Source: Sulfuricurvum sp.
GTDB lineage: Bacteria > Campylobacterota > Campylobacteria > Campylobacterales > Sulfurimonadaceae
Reading direction: 5' to 3'
Assembly (NCBI GenBank): GCA_020721585.1
Contig: DYMK01000004.1
Coordinates: 1 to 64,000, forward strand
DNA: 64,000 nucleotides
Positions 26,387 through 35,336 of this stretch are shown here, piece by piece. The notes below the pieces were generated by a model. It saw only the letters and a list, made by a program, of their open reading frames with translations. It made no database searches and was not told the origin of the DNA. Made by a program: the position numbers and the translations under genes. Positions within the stretch are counted from its first letter, which is position 1. Every line of letters begins with the position of its first letter.

Positions 26387-27587
26387 CCACATCGCCATTA
26401 TCGGAGCGGGAGCTTCGGGGTTAATGGCAGCAGAGGTATTGTCCGCGCAGGGAATGCACGTAAAGCTTTACGACTCCAATCCTACCGTGGGGAGAAAATT
26501 CCTCCTTGCAGGCAAAGGGGGACTTAACATCACCCACAATGAACCCTTAGAAGATTTTATCGGTCGTTATGACCAAAGCGATTGGCTTGAACCCATGATT
26601 CGCGCGTTTGATGCGACGATGATTCGTGCATGGATGACCGATTTAGGGGTTGATTCGTTTGTCGGGACATCCGGACGGGTTTTCCCCACAGAGATGAAAG
26701 CCGCCCCCCTGTTACGACGCTGGCTCTCACGCCTTAAACAACAGGGGGTAGTACTTCACTGTCGCCACACATGGCAAGGATTTACAGAGAGTGGAGCATT
26801 GCGTTTTAATACCCCTACGGGAGAGGTCATTATCATGGCGGATGCGACCCTTTTGGCTTTAGGGGGGGGGAGTTGGGCAAGCTTAGGCTCCAATGGGGCG
26901 TGGGTGACTCTTTTAAACGAACAGGGGATACGCATCAACCCCTTACTCCCCTCCAACTGCGGATTTAAAATATCATGGTCTGATTTTATGATCCCCCATT
27001 GGGGCAAACCGTTAAAAAACATAGCGGGATGGGTGGGAAATCACAAAGAGGCAATTAGCTCCTCAGAAGCGGTTTTGACCACCTATGGCATCGAGGGGGG
27101 ATTGGTCTACGCCCTCTCCCGTCCCCTTCGAGAAGAGATCGTACAACAAGGCTATGCAACCCTTCATGTAGATCTTTTGCCCCATGTCACGGAGCGTGAG
27201 TTGCGCTTACGTCTCACCTCCTCAAGCAAACAATCACTCGACAATCGATGGCGCAAAGTGGGTATTGAGGGGGTTAAAGGGGCATTGATTCGCGAAAAAT
27301 TGCCCAAAAAGTGTTGGAATGACCCCGTGAGTGTCGCAATGTGCATCAAAAACTATCCCCTTATCTTGGATGGGATGCAACCCATCGATGAAGCCATCAG
27401 TACCTCAGGAGGGGTGATGCGTGCGTCGATGAATGATGATTTGATGCTCCATCGCCTCCCCAACGTTTTTTGCGCAGGGGAGATGTTGGACTGGGATGCC
27501 CCCACGGGAGGGTATCTTTTGAGTGCGTCGTTTGCCAGTGGAATCTTCGCGGCTAAGGGGATTCTCAAAAAATTAACGCTCCATTAA
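26361..27587 (+). CDS. HI0933-like flavoprotein (BaiN/RdsA family oxidoreductase)
   Basis: 408 residues from a GTG start inside the DUF3373 gene (26-nt overlap). N-terminal dinucleotide fold AIIGAGASGLMAAEVL, then GRKFLLAGKGGLNITHNEP and TSGRVFPTEMKAAPLL, and the C-terminal FAD block FCAGEMLDWDAPTGGYLL. These are family landmarks. Substrate is unknown; members reduce flavins or bile-acid-like compounds in other organisms. A TIGR03862-type assignment is likely. Confidence 0.87.
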   Translation: MLTSVINSNHIAIIGAGASGLMAAEVLSAQGMHVKLYDSNPTVGRKFLLAGKGGLNITHNEPLEDFIGRYDQSDWLEPMIRAFDATMIRAWMTDLGVDSFVGTSGRVFPTEMKAAPLLRRWLSRLKQQGVVLHCRHTWQGFTESGALRFNTPTGEVIIMADATLLALGGGSWASLGSNGAWVTLLNEQGIRINPLLPSNCGFKISWSDFMIPHWGKPLKNIAGWVGNHKEAISSSEAVLTTYGIEGGLVYALSRPLREEIVQQGYATLHVDLLPHVTERELRLRLTSSSKQSLDNRWRKVGIEGVKGALIREKLPKKCWNDPVSVAMCIKNYPLILDGMQPIDEAISTSGGVMRASMNDDLMLHRLPNVFCAGEMLDWDAPTGGYLLSASFASGIFAAKGILKKLTLH

Positions 27588-27688
27588 AAAAACACCGTAC
27601 CCTTTTAGGTAGGTAGCCTAGCTTAACCCCTTTTAATCCCAAAAGAGTATGATTATCCCTACGAAATTCCCAATAGACAAAGAGGTCA

Positions 27689-28630
27689 ATGATGCTAGAT
27701 TGTGCGATTATTGGAGGGGGACCTGCTGGATTAACTGCAGGGTTATACGCAACACGGGGTGGTTTAGAGAACGTCGTAATGTTTGAAAAAGGGATGCCAG
27801 GGGGACAAATAACCCTCAGCTCCGAGATTGAAAACTATCCCGGTGCTACGGCACATAATCTTAGCGGGATGGATTTTATGATGCCGTGGTTAGAGCAGTG
27901 TCAACGTTTTGGTCTTCGGCACGAAATGGCGGAAGTGACCCGTGTCAGTCACACAAAAGGGGGAGCGTTTGTCATTCATACCTCCGATGGCAAGACCCAA
28001 GAAGCCAAAAGTGTCATCGTGGGGACAGGTTCTACCCCCAAGAAAGCAGGATTTATCGGCGAAGAGGCTTATTTTGGGCGTGGGGTGAGTACGTGTGCGA
28101 CGTGCGATGGATTTTTTTACAAAGGCAAAGCCGTTGCCGTGATCGGTGGCGGGGATACGGCACTGGAAGAGGCGTTGTATCTGGCAAAGATATGCACCAA
28201 CGTGACCCTTATTCACCGACGAGGATCATTTCGGGCTTCCCCCAATACCATCAAACGCTTAAAAGCGACTGCTAATATCGAGTTGGTGCTTAATGCCACG
28301 GTTGATGAAGTTTTTGGGGATGAGATGGGGGTTATGGGGATTCGTGTGACCCTTGAAGATCACTCCACGCGTGAGATTAACGTACCGGGGGTATTTGTTT
28401 TTATCGGGAACAACGTCAACAATCAGGTATTACGCCAAGAGGATGGGACGTTTTTATGCGATATGACCCCCACAGGAGAGGTCAAGGTGAACCTTAAAAT
28501 GGAAACATCCCTCAAAGGGTTGTTTGCCACAGGGGATATGCGTCAAGATGCCCCCAAACAAGTGGTCTGCGCCGCAAGCGATGGTGCGGTTGCGGCATTG
28601 CAGGCCATTGCGTATGTGGATGGGCATTAA
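27689..28630 (+). CDS. trxB: Thioredoxin reductase
   Basis: 313 residues (start at 27689 or the next ATG, AGAGG upstream). FAD fold [19 protein letters not shown], redox pair in [12 protein letters not shown] at about residues 134-139, NADPH fold [12 protein letters not shown], and the C-terminal GLFATGDMR. It passes electrons from NADPH to thioredoxin and could ultimately feed the thioredoxins of the ars operon and Tpx. Confidence 0.95.
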   Translation: MMLDCAIIGGGPAGLTAGLYATRGGLENVVMFEKGMPGGQITLSSEIENYPGATAHNLSGMDFMMPWLEQCQRFGLRHEMAEVTRVSHTKGGAFVIHTSDGKTQEAKSVIVGTGSTPKKAGFIGEEAYFGRGVSTCATCDGFFYKGKAVAVIGGGDTALEEALYLAKICTNVTLIHRRGSFRASPNTIKRLKATANIELVLNATVDEVFGDEMGVMGIRVTLEDHSTREINVPGVFVFIGNNVNNQVLRQEDGTFLCDMTPTGEVKVNLKMETSLKGLFATGDMRQDAPKQVVCAASDGAVAALQAIAYVDGH

Positions 28631-28695
28631 AAGAGCCTTTAAACCCTAAAAAGGTACAATTCCGCTTTTAGAAGCCAAAAAGAGGAGATGACCAA

Positions 28696-29469
28696 ATGAT
28701 TAAAGTAGGGGTGTTCGGCGCGGGTGGACGCGTTGGAAGATTGATTATTGATGATCTGCATCACGAAGCTGAACTGTCACTCAGTACGGTACACGTCCGA
28801 AATGAGCTTAACTTTTTGGTGGATGAAGCAGTTTTGGTCACCAATGATATGAAAGTATTGTTGGAAACGTCGGATGTCATTATCGATTTTTCCCTTCCTG
28901 AAGCAACCCAAGCCCTTTTGGAATGCGCAATGGAACATCCCAAACCACTGGTCATTGGGACAACGGGGATGGATGCACATCAACTTAATATGCTCAAAAG
29001 TGCCAGTGAGCTAATGCCCATTTTATACGCAACCAATATGTCCTTGGGGGTTGCGTTGCTGAATAAATTGGTCTATACTGCGGCCAAAACGCTCAAAGAT
29101 TTTGACATCGAGATCGTTGAACAACACCATCGTCACAAAAAAGATGCCCCCAGCGGAACGGCATTGACCTTGGCACACTCTGCGGCATTGGCACGTGATT
29201 TGGATTTGGATGCGGTGCGTATCAGCGGTCGTGATGGTGCCATTGGGGCGCGCAGTCGTGATGAGATTGCGGTGATGGCATTGCGTGGGGGCGACATTGT
29301 GGGTCGTCATACGGTAGGATTTTATAATGAGGGTGAGTTTGTCGAACTGCACCATACTGCCACCAGTCGTAACACCTTTTCCAAAGGGGCGATTCGTGCA
29401 GCACAGTGGTTGAGTACTCAAGAGAGTGGCTTGTATACCATTAGCGATTGTTTGGAATTAGGAGTATAA
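28696..29469 (+). CDS. dapB: 4-hydroxy-tetrahydrodipicolinate reductase
   Basis: 257 residues. NAD(P)-binding [38 protein letters not shown] and the substrate signature [16 protein letters not shown] are all present. It makes tetrahydrodipicolinate for lysine and diaminopimelate. AGAGGAG precedes the ATG; the stop is followed at once by the purF start. Confidence 0.96.
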   Translation: MIKVGVFGAGGRVGRLIIDDLHHEAELSLSTVHVRNELNFLVDEAVLVTNDMKVLLETSDVIIDFSLPEATQALLECAMEHPKPLVIGTTGMDAHQLNMLKSASELMPILYATNMSLGVALLNKLVYTAAKTLKDFDIEIVEQHHRHKKDAPSGTALTLAHSAALARDLDLDAVRISGRDGAIGARSRDEIAVMALRGGDIVGRHTVGFYNEGEFVELHHTATSRNTFSKGAIRAAQWLSTQESGLYTISDCLELGV

Positions 29470-30819
29470 ATGCGTAGCATGAATGAAAAATGTGCCGTTG
29501 TCGGAATTTTTAACCATCCTGAGGCATCCAAATTTGCCTATTTTTCACTCCATGCCCAACAGCATCGGGGACAAGAAGCAGCAGGGATTAGTACCAGCAA
29601 TGGGGAGAAACTGTTTACGATCAAAGATCGGGGATTGGTCACCCAAGTCTTTGATAACCAAAAGCTCGCCACCCTCAAAGGGGATATGGCCATTGGGCAT
29701 ACTCGCTATTCGACGGCGGGGGATGATTCGATTTTGGATGCGCAACCGGTTTTTGCCCGATATGACTTGGGAGAGATGGCGATTGTCCATAATGGAAATC
29801 TGACCAATGCCCAAGAAGTGCGTGATTTGCTCATCCAAAAAGGGGCAATTTTTCAAACCTTCATGGATACCGAAAATCTCATTCACCTCATTGCCAAAAG
29901 TGACCAACACCATCTTGTCGATCGTATCGTCGATGCGGTTAAACGAATTGAGGGAGCTTACTCACTGGTCTTTTTAAGCCGTACCAAAATGTTCGCGATG
30001 CGGGATCGTTTTGGGTTTAGACCCTTGAGCCTTGGACGTTTGGGAGATGGGTATGTGGTCGCTTCGGAGACCTGTGCTTTTGATCTCATCGGTGCGGAAT
30101 ACATCCGTGATGTTCTACCGGGGGAATTATTGATTTTTGAAAAAGGCAAAGCCCCCAAATCGATCAAAGTCTTCGACCCTACTCCCAAACACTGTATTTT
30201 TGAGTACGTCTATTTTGCCCGACCCGATTCCAATGTCTATGGTCAAAATGTCTATGAGATGCGTAAAGCCATGGGGGAACGACTCGCCCAAGAAGAACCC
30301 GCCATTGCCGATATGATCGTCCCTGTCCCTGATGGGGGGATTCCCGCTGCCATTGGGTATGCGCAAGCAAGCGGCATCCCCTTTGAGATGGCGATTATGC
30401 GTAATCACTACATCGGACGTACCTTTATCGAGCCGACCCAAGAGATGCGGGATCTAAAAGTCAAAATGAAACTCTCCCCCATCGAACATTTGATCAAAGG
30501 GAAACGGTTGGTCGTGGTCGATGATTCGATCGTTCGGGGAACCACCAGTCGCCAAATCGTCCGAATGCTCAAAGCCGCAGGGGCAAAAGAGGTGCATATG
30601 CGTATCTCCAGCCCTCCAACGACCGATCCCTGTTATTACGGTGTCGATACCCCCAACAAAGATAAACTCATTGCTGCGAATATGACCAATGAAGAAATTT
30701 GTGCCTTTATTGAAGCCGATTCCTTGGGCTATTTGAGTAATGAGGGATTGCTTTTGAGTGTCAATGGCAAAGAAGAAAATTATTGCACCGCCTGTTTTAC
30801 CGGCAATTACATCGTCTAA
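29470..30819 (+). CDS. purF: Amidophosphoribosyltransferase
   Basis: 449 residues. A short propeptide (MRSMNEK, or MNEK if translation starts at 29479) precedes the nucleophilic Cys of CAVVGIFNHPEA. HAQQHRGQEAAGIST and GHTRYSTAGD form the glutaminase site; VVDDSIVRGTTSRQIV is the PRPP loop. First committed step of purine synthesis. The four cysteines of the clostridial/Bacillus iron-sulfur type are partly visible (CIFEYVYFARPDS, CYYGVD, CTACF), suggesting a 4Fe-4S enzyme. Confidence 0.95.
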   Translation: MRSMNEKCAVVGIFNHPEASKFAYFSLHAQQHRGQEAAGISTSNGEKLFTIKDRGLVTQVFDNQKLATLKGDMAIGHTRYSTAGDDSILDAQPVFARYDLGEMAIVHNGNLTNAQEVRDLLIQKGAIFQTFMDTENLIHLIAKSDQHHLVDRIVDAVKRIEGAYSLVFLSRTKMFAMRDRFGFRPLSLGRLGDGYVVASETCAFDLIGAEYIRDVLPGELLIFEKGKAPKSIKVFDPTPKHCIFEYVYFARPDSNVYGQNVYEMRKAMGERLAQEEPAIADMIVPVPDGGIPAAIGYAQASGIPFEMAIMRNHYIGRTFIEPTQEMRDLKVKMKLSPIEHLIKGKRLVVVDDSIVRGTTSRQIVRMLKAAGAKEVHMRISSPPTTDPCYYGVDTPNKDKLIAANMTNEEICAFIEADSLGYLSNEGLLLSVNGKEENYCTACFTGNYIV

Positions 30820-30823
30820 ACCA

Positions 30824-31792
30824 ATGGCACACCGTACCCAAATTTTGACCTTCGGGCAGTATCTTCGTGAAAAATTTGGGTGTAAAGTTTCCAAAGTCCC
30901 CGTCTCTATTTCGGGTTTCACCTGCCCCAATATTGATGGCAGTGTGGCAAAAGGGGGGTGTACTTTTTGTGAAAATGACTCCTTTAGCCCAAGCCTAGAC
31001 AAAGCCAAACCCCTTAAAGGGTTTTTCCTTAACCTTCAATCCCCCACAAATCCCTATTTAGAGCAACAACTCCAACAGCTCCAATGGCAGTTTGAGACCC
31101 TCTCTAAAAAACTTTCGTGCGATCATGGTGCCCAAAAGTACATGGTCTATTTTCAAAGCTTTACCAATACCTACGCCCCCCTAGAGACCCTCAAAGCGTT
31201 GTACGAAAAAGCGCTCAGTTTTGAGAATGTCGTGGGATTAAGCATCGGCACTAGGTCAGATAGCATTAGTGAGGAGACCTTTGCGTATCTGGCGCACCTT
31301 GCCCAAACAACGGAAATATGGATCGAATTTGGGATTCAATCCATCTTCGATGAGACGTTAGTCAAAGTAAATCGAGGTCACGACAGTGCAAGCGTCCAAG
31401 CAGCAATCGCTAAAGCAAAAGGGTACGGTCTCAACGTCTGCGGTCATCTCATCTTTGGGTTGCCCAATGAGACCAAAGCCATGATGCTCCAAACAGCGCA
31501 AGCGGCGTACGACTGGGGGGTAGATTCCCTCAAATATCATCCGTTGTATGTGGTCAAACGAACCGCCTTAGCCAACGAATACGGACGGGGAGAATTTACC
31601 CCCATTACCCAAGAATGCTATTTGGAGGTGCTGTGTGAGGCGTTGGCGATGAAACCTAGTCATATCAGTGTCCAACGCTTAACCGCAGGGATTGACGATA
31701 ACTCTCTCATCGCCCCTGAATGGTGTAAACATAAAAACGAACAACTTCACGCCATCAACACTGCCCTCAAGGGGATAGGGTTGAAGTACTAG
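30824..31792 (+). CDS. Radical SAM protein, TIGR01212/YhcC family
   Basis: 322 residues from ATG 30824 (MAHRTQILTFGQYL), 4 nt after purF; the frame is open from 30758, but that start lies within purF. The cluster motif is CPNIDGSVAKGGCTFC (Cys-x11-Cys-x2-Cys), typical of YhcC. GLSIGTRSDSI and EFGIQSIFDETL are further family blocks. Reaction unknown. Likely co-transcribed with purF. Confidence 0.88.
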   Translation: MAHRTQILTFGQYLREKFGCKVSKVPVSISGFTCPNIDGSVAKGGCTFCENDSFSPSLDKAKPLKGFFLNLQSPTNPYLEQQLQQLQWQFETLSKKLSCDHGAQKYMVYFQSFTNTYAPLETLKALYEKALSFENVVGLSIGTRSDSISEETFAYLAHLAQTTEIWIEFGIQSIFDETLVKVNRGHDSASVQAAIAKAKGYGLNVCGHLIFGLPNETKAMMLQTAQAAYDWGVDSLKYHPLYVVKRTALANEYGRGEFTPITQECYLEVLCEALAMKPSHISVQRLTAGIDDNSLIAPEWCKHKNEQLHAINTALKGIGLKY

Positions 31793-31837
31793 TTTGAATG
31801 GGCGTTTTACCGTCTGATTTCTTGGGGTACTGTATCA

Positions 31838-31889
31838 ATTACCCTACCAAATTCTTAGCGCAATTGGGGTGGAGCTTTTAAGAGGCTCC
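31838..31889. repeat. 52-bp direct repeat, left copy
   Basis: Identical over 52 bp to 33475-33526. It ends in GGAGC-N9-GCTCC, a hairpin that probably served as the terminator between the radical SAM gene and nifE before the ATPase cassette arrived. Confidence 0.93.
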
Positions 31890-31904
31890 ATGTCAACATA
31901 GCCA

Positions 31905-33347
31905 TTACGAAAAAAGCGTATCCATGGTCATATCGGTGAAATTAATATTGACCCCCTTCCCACGCTTGGCTCCATAGGTCGTAAGTAGGGCTAGGGTAAT
32001 GGCATTGTTTTCTTTATCCACGGCACTAAATGCTTTTTTCTTGTTCTCAAGATTTTTCTCGTAAGCACTATCTAACGTGTAAACATCATTATAATATTTA
32101 CATTCCACAATCGTGACCGTTTTGTCGGCACGCTTGATCAGTAAATCAATTTGAGCGCCTAGATTACCATTGTCGGCTTTGGTTCGCCAATAATACGTAT
32201 CGGTTTTGACACCGCTTATCCCTAAAGCGCTTTTGATTTGGGGTATGTGATTGTGTGCAACCATCTCAAAAGCGTTTCCTGACCATGAAACAAACCCTTG
32301 CGTAAACTCCATAGTAGCCCAATAGGAACTGTTTTGCTCCATACTGCTTCGTCCAATATTTTTAATCCACTTAAGATAAAAATAGCTGTATGGATCACAT
32401 AAACTAAAAAGGACATCGCGTTTATTTTGATTATAATAGTTTTGTCCACGAATAAAGCCAGCAGCCTCCAAGTCGTCCAATACACTGTAAATCGTTGCTA
32501 AAGAAGCTATTTTAAGACTATTGGCAATCTCTTGCGCGCTATACCGAAGGGATGCTTTTGCGGCTAAAAACTCTACAACAGCTTTGTGGTGGGGAGTCTT
32601 GCCGAACAATGCTGTGAAGAGCTTTCCAAATTCATCATAAAGGATACCCTCTACACTAAAGCAAACGGTATCAATATTTTGCGCATACGATTTATTGGGA
32701 TCAAGATAGCTTAAATAGTGCGCGACACCGCCCAAGGCACTGTAATAATCAATAACGTGCTTGCGCGAAACACTGAACCCTTTGTGCTGTAGATACGCTT
32801 CACTTTCACCTAGGGTAAAGGGCATAAGGGCAATACGTTTCGTGATTCTTCCATGAAGCTCACCTTTATCGCTTGCTATATTTTTTAACATCCATGCAGC
32901 GGCAGAACCACATAAAATAAAAGTAACGTTGGGAAATAATGAAAAATAGATATTCCAAATGTGCCCTACCGCACCAATAAACCCCGATTTAGGGGTTGAA
33001 ATCCATGGCGTTTCATCAATAAAAAACACAAAGTGATCATACTCTTCCTTGTGTGCGATATGAAATGTTTTAAGCTCATGAAAAATTTCATCCCACTTAG
33101 CGGTAGTTGGGATAACAATACCACACGACTCCCTCAGTACGCGGCTGCTATTGCGTACTTGCGTTTTCATATCACCATTGGCTTGCCCCGAAAGGGTTAG
33201 CATAAAGATATTCGCTTTGGTTTTGAAAAATTCTCGAATAAGATACGTTTTACCAATGCGTCTTCGACCATAAACCGCGATCATTTCCGCACGGTCAGAA
33301 TGGTACGCATCTTCAAGCAATTTTTTTTCTTTGTCTCTTCCTATCAT
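31905..33347 (-). CDS. Archaeal-type AAA ATPase with DUF234 nuclease-like C-terminus
   Basis: 480 residues. Walker A YGRRRIGKTYLIREF at 26-40, Walker B VFFIDETPW near 107, and GSAAAWM sensor. A winged helix follows (about 270-330). The C-terminal DUF234 part has GAQIDLLIKRADKTVTIVECKYY, that is Asp-x-Glu-x-Lys of a PD-(D/E)XK nuclease fold, here in two blocks. Family role is unknown, with defence or mobile-element links suspected. It fills a cassette between two copies of a 52-bp repeat and is richer in AT than its neighbours. Confidence 0.87.
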   Translation of the reverse strand: MIGRDKEKKLLEDAYHSDRAEMIAVYGRRRIGKTYLIREFFKTKANIFMLTLSGQANGDMKTQVRNSSRVLRESCGIVIPTTAKWDEIFHELKTFHIAHKEEYDHFVFFIDETPWISTPKSGFIGAVGHIWNIYFSLFPNVTFILCGSAAAWMLKNIASDKGELHGRITKRIALMPFTLGESEAYLQHKGFSVSRKHVIDYYSALGGVAHYLSYLDPNKSYAQNIDTVCFSVEGILYDEFGKLFTALFGKTPHHKAVVEFLAAKASLRYSAQEIANSLKIASLATIYSVLDDLEAAGFIRGQNYYNQNKRDVLFSLCDPYSYFYLKWIKNIGRSSMEQNSSYWATMEFTQGFVSWSGNAFEMVAHNHIPQIKSALGISGVKTDTYYWRTKADNGNLGAQIDLLIKRADKTVTIVECKYYNDVYTLDSAYEKNLENKKKAFSAVDKENNAITLALLTTYGAKRGKGVNINFTDMTMDTLFS

Positions 33348-33474
33348 GATCTATACTCCATAATATCTATTTTTATTGGTATATTATTTTAAATAATAGC
33401 GTATAAATAAAAATAAGCCTATGAAAATAATTGATATTTTAATTTATATAAATAATCTCAGAAAGTGAGTGCTT

Positions 33475-33526
33475 ATTACCCTACCAAATTCTTAGCGCAA
33501 TTGGGGTGGAGCTTTTAAGAGGCTCC
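33475..33526. repeat. 52-bp direct repeat, right copy
   Basis: Identical to 31838-31889. It lies 19 bp beyond the nifE stop codon, where a terminator hairpin is expected. Confidence 0.93.
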
Positions 33527-33545
33527 GCTTACGCGATAGTTTGCT

Positions 33546-34904
33546 TTAGTTCTCCCACGGTGCTGGTTTGCCAACATTGGCAAACACAGGGTTACGGAAT
33601 GCGTATTTCAAATCTTCTGCCAAATTGAGCAATCCGTTATACCCGCCATAGCTGGTTTTTTTCTCCTGATTCACATCGATAAACGCAATTTTTTTCTTAA
33701 TCGCGGTATAGAGACTTCGCCCCCCCGCAAGGAGGATATCCGCCCCCGTAGCGTCGATGATTTTGCCCTGTTCGGAGGCGGGTTTTTTCATCAATACCCC
33801 CTTTTCTCCCAAATACGCTTTGGCTTTATCAATGTCATCTTGGGTCGATTTTGCCACACTGGTAGCAACCACTTCAATCCCTAAGTCTTGCAGTCCTGAG
33901 GCAATTGACCACGCCTTGTTTCCCCCAGTGTTGAGTACCGCTTTTTTCCCAGAGAACAACGCTTTATAGGGGGAAAGTTTGGCTTCCAATGCCGATTCTT
34001 CTTGGGCAATGACCGCTTCGGCACGGGCAATAAGCTCAGCATCCCCCAATGCATGGACAATCTCACGAATCGCAAAGGTGGTATCGCGTTTACCGTAAAA
34101 AGAGACCGAGATCCATGGAATCCCATACCGTTCTTCCATTTTGCGGGTAAGGGTGATGAGCGATTTGGCACAGACGATGACATTGAGTTTGGCACGATGG
34201 GCGCATCGGATATCTCCCACACGACCATCTCCGCTGAGGGAACTGAGGATACGGATACCAATCTTCTCAAAAATAGGGAGGTATTGCCACATATCCCCTG
34301 TGACGTTGTAATCCCCGATGAGATTAATATCGTAGGGAGTTGTAACTTCAGGCTCTTTGGTACCGATGAGATGCTCTAATACCGCTTCTCCTGCCAGTCG
34401 TGACCCCAAATTTTTACTCCCCACAAAACCTGCAGCATGGACAGGGACGATGGGAACGCCATGTTTTTGGCTCCCAAGCTGACACGTCATATCAATGTCG
34501 TCCCCCATCAGGGCGGTCACACAGGTGGAATAGACAAAAATTGCTTCGGGGTGGTAGTGTTCCATGATGTAATCGATTGATTCTCCCAACCGTTTATCCC
34601 CCCCAAAGATGACATCGTTGGTATGAATTCCTGTGGTAAATCCCATTTGGGTATGGTCACGACCTTGGTACGATGTTTTGGTCTCACGACTTTCCCACGA
34701 AGCACCCAAACACGTCTGAGGTCCATGGACGAGATGTACCGCATCGGCATAGGGAAAAAGGGAGATTTGCGCCCCATCAAACGCGCATCCCCCCGCAGCA
34801 AGTCCGGGTTTGGGTTTATCACACCCTTCTCCGGGTTTTTTGTCTTTGGAGTGAGCGCAAGCGCTCTCGTTCATGAGTTCTTTGATTTTTGCGCGACTGA
34901 CCAT
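33546..34904 (-). CDS. nifE: FeMo-cofactor scaffold protein NifE
   Basis: 452 residues. Nitrogenase component-1 family; the P-cluster-like cysteines are in GGCAFDGAQISLFP, HGPQTCLGASWESR and STCVTALMGDD, and the C-terminal half has FYGKRDTTFAIREI. A His442-type ligand of NifD is not obvious, as expected for NifE. It pairs with NifN to mature the FeMo-cofactor; nifN is not in the window. A cysteine-bearing N-terminal segment (residues 15-30) resembles that of other NifE proteins. Confidence 0.93.
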   Translation of the reverse strand: MVSRAKIKELMNESACAHSKDKKPGEGCDKPKPGLAAGGCAFDGAQISLFPYADAVHLVHGPQTCLGASWESRETKTSYQGRDHTQMGFTTGIHTNDVIFGGDKRLGESIDYIMEHYHPEAIFVYSTCVTALMGDDIDMTCQLGSQKHGVPIVPVHAAGFVGSKNLGSRLAGEAVLEHLIGTKEPEVTTPYDINLIGDYNVTGDMWQYLPIFEKIGIRILSSLSGDGRVGDIRCAHRAKLNVIVCAKSLITLTRKMEERYGIPWISVSFYGKRDTTFAIREIVHALGDAELIARAEAVIAQEESALEAKLSPYKALFSGKKAVLNTGGNKAWSIASGLQDLGIEVVATSVAKSTQDDIDKAKAYLGEKGVLMKKPASEQGKIIDATGADILLAGGRSLYTAIKKKIAFIDVNQEKKTSYGGYNGLLNLAEDLKYAFRNPVFANVGKPAPWEN

Positions 34905-34937
34905 AGGATAATCCTTGGAGTGAAGTATCCTAACGAG

Positions 34938-34953
34938 TGCAATTTTTATGCTT
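34938..34953 (-). promoter_or_regulatory. Candidate sigma-54 promoter of nifE
   Basis: On the minus strand AGCAT-N5-TTGCA keeps the GC and GC dinucleotides at the sigma-54 spacing, although the -24 box is weak. It lies about 34 bp upstream of the nifE ATG. Confidence 0.4.
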
Positions 34954-34964
34954 AGAGAGGGTTT

Positions 34965-35336
34965 TTAGCCACCAAAAGGGCGCTCTTGGTATCCTAAGGA
35001 CGTTCCAAGAATATACAAAGGGGCTTCATGAACGCGTCCACGATACGCGCCAATGCCAAGTGCGCAATAGTGTGAGTCCAGTTCCACCGTTATCCCCTCT
35101 GACATATCCAAAGAGGACAACACCGCATCACTCACCAATTTAGCATCGGTAACCCCATTGACCTGAAACACTATTTCAATCCAGTCGTACCCCCGTGCCA
35201 CATCTTGAACGGAAAAAACGATTTGAAGTGTGCTAGAAGAGAGAAGTCTAAGAGAGCAAATCTGCCCATCACGGGCATCATCGATACGTGTAAGCAGTGG
35301 GGTGAGTGTCGAGACACTCAGAGGCTTTATTGACAC
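34965..35336 (-). CDS. Hypothetical protein (123 aa)
   Basis: No family recognised. It begins inside the last 10 bp of nrdA (overlap 35327-35336), indicating co-transcription with purB-nrdA. The sequence is a mixed alpha/beta pattern without signal peptide or membrane segments (LRLLSSSTLQIVFSV, YDWIEIVFQV). It ends 60 bp before nifE. No cysteine pair or catalytic motif stands out. Confidence 0.65.
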   Translation of the reverse strand: MSIKPLSVSTLTPLLTRIDDARDGQICSLRLLSSSTLQIVFSVQDVARGYDWIEIVFQVNGVTDAKLVSDAVLSSLDMSEGITVELDSHYCALGIGAYRGRVHEAPLYILGTSLGYQERPFGG

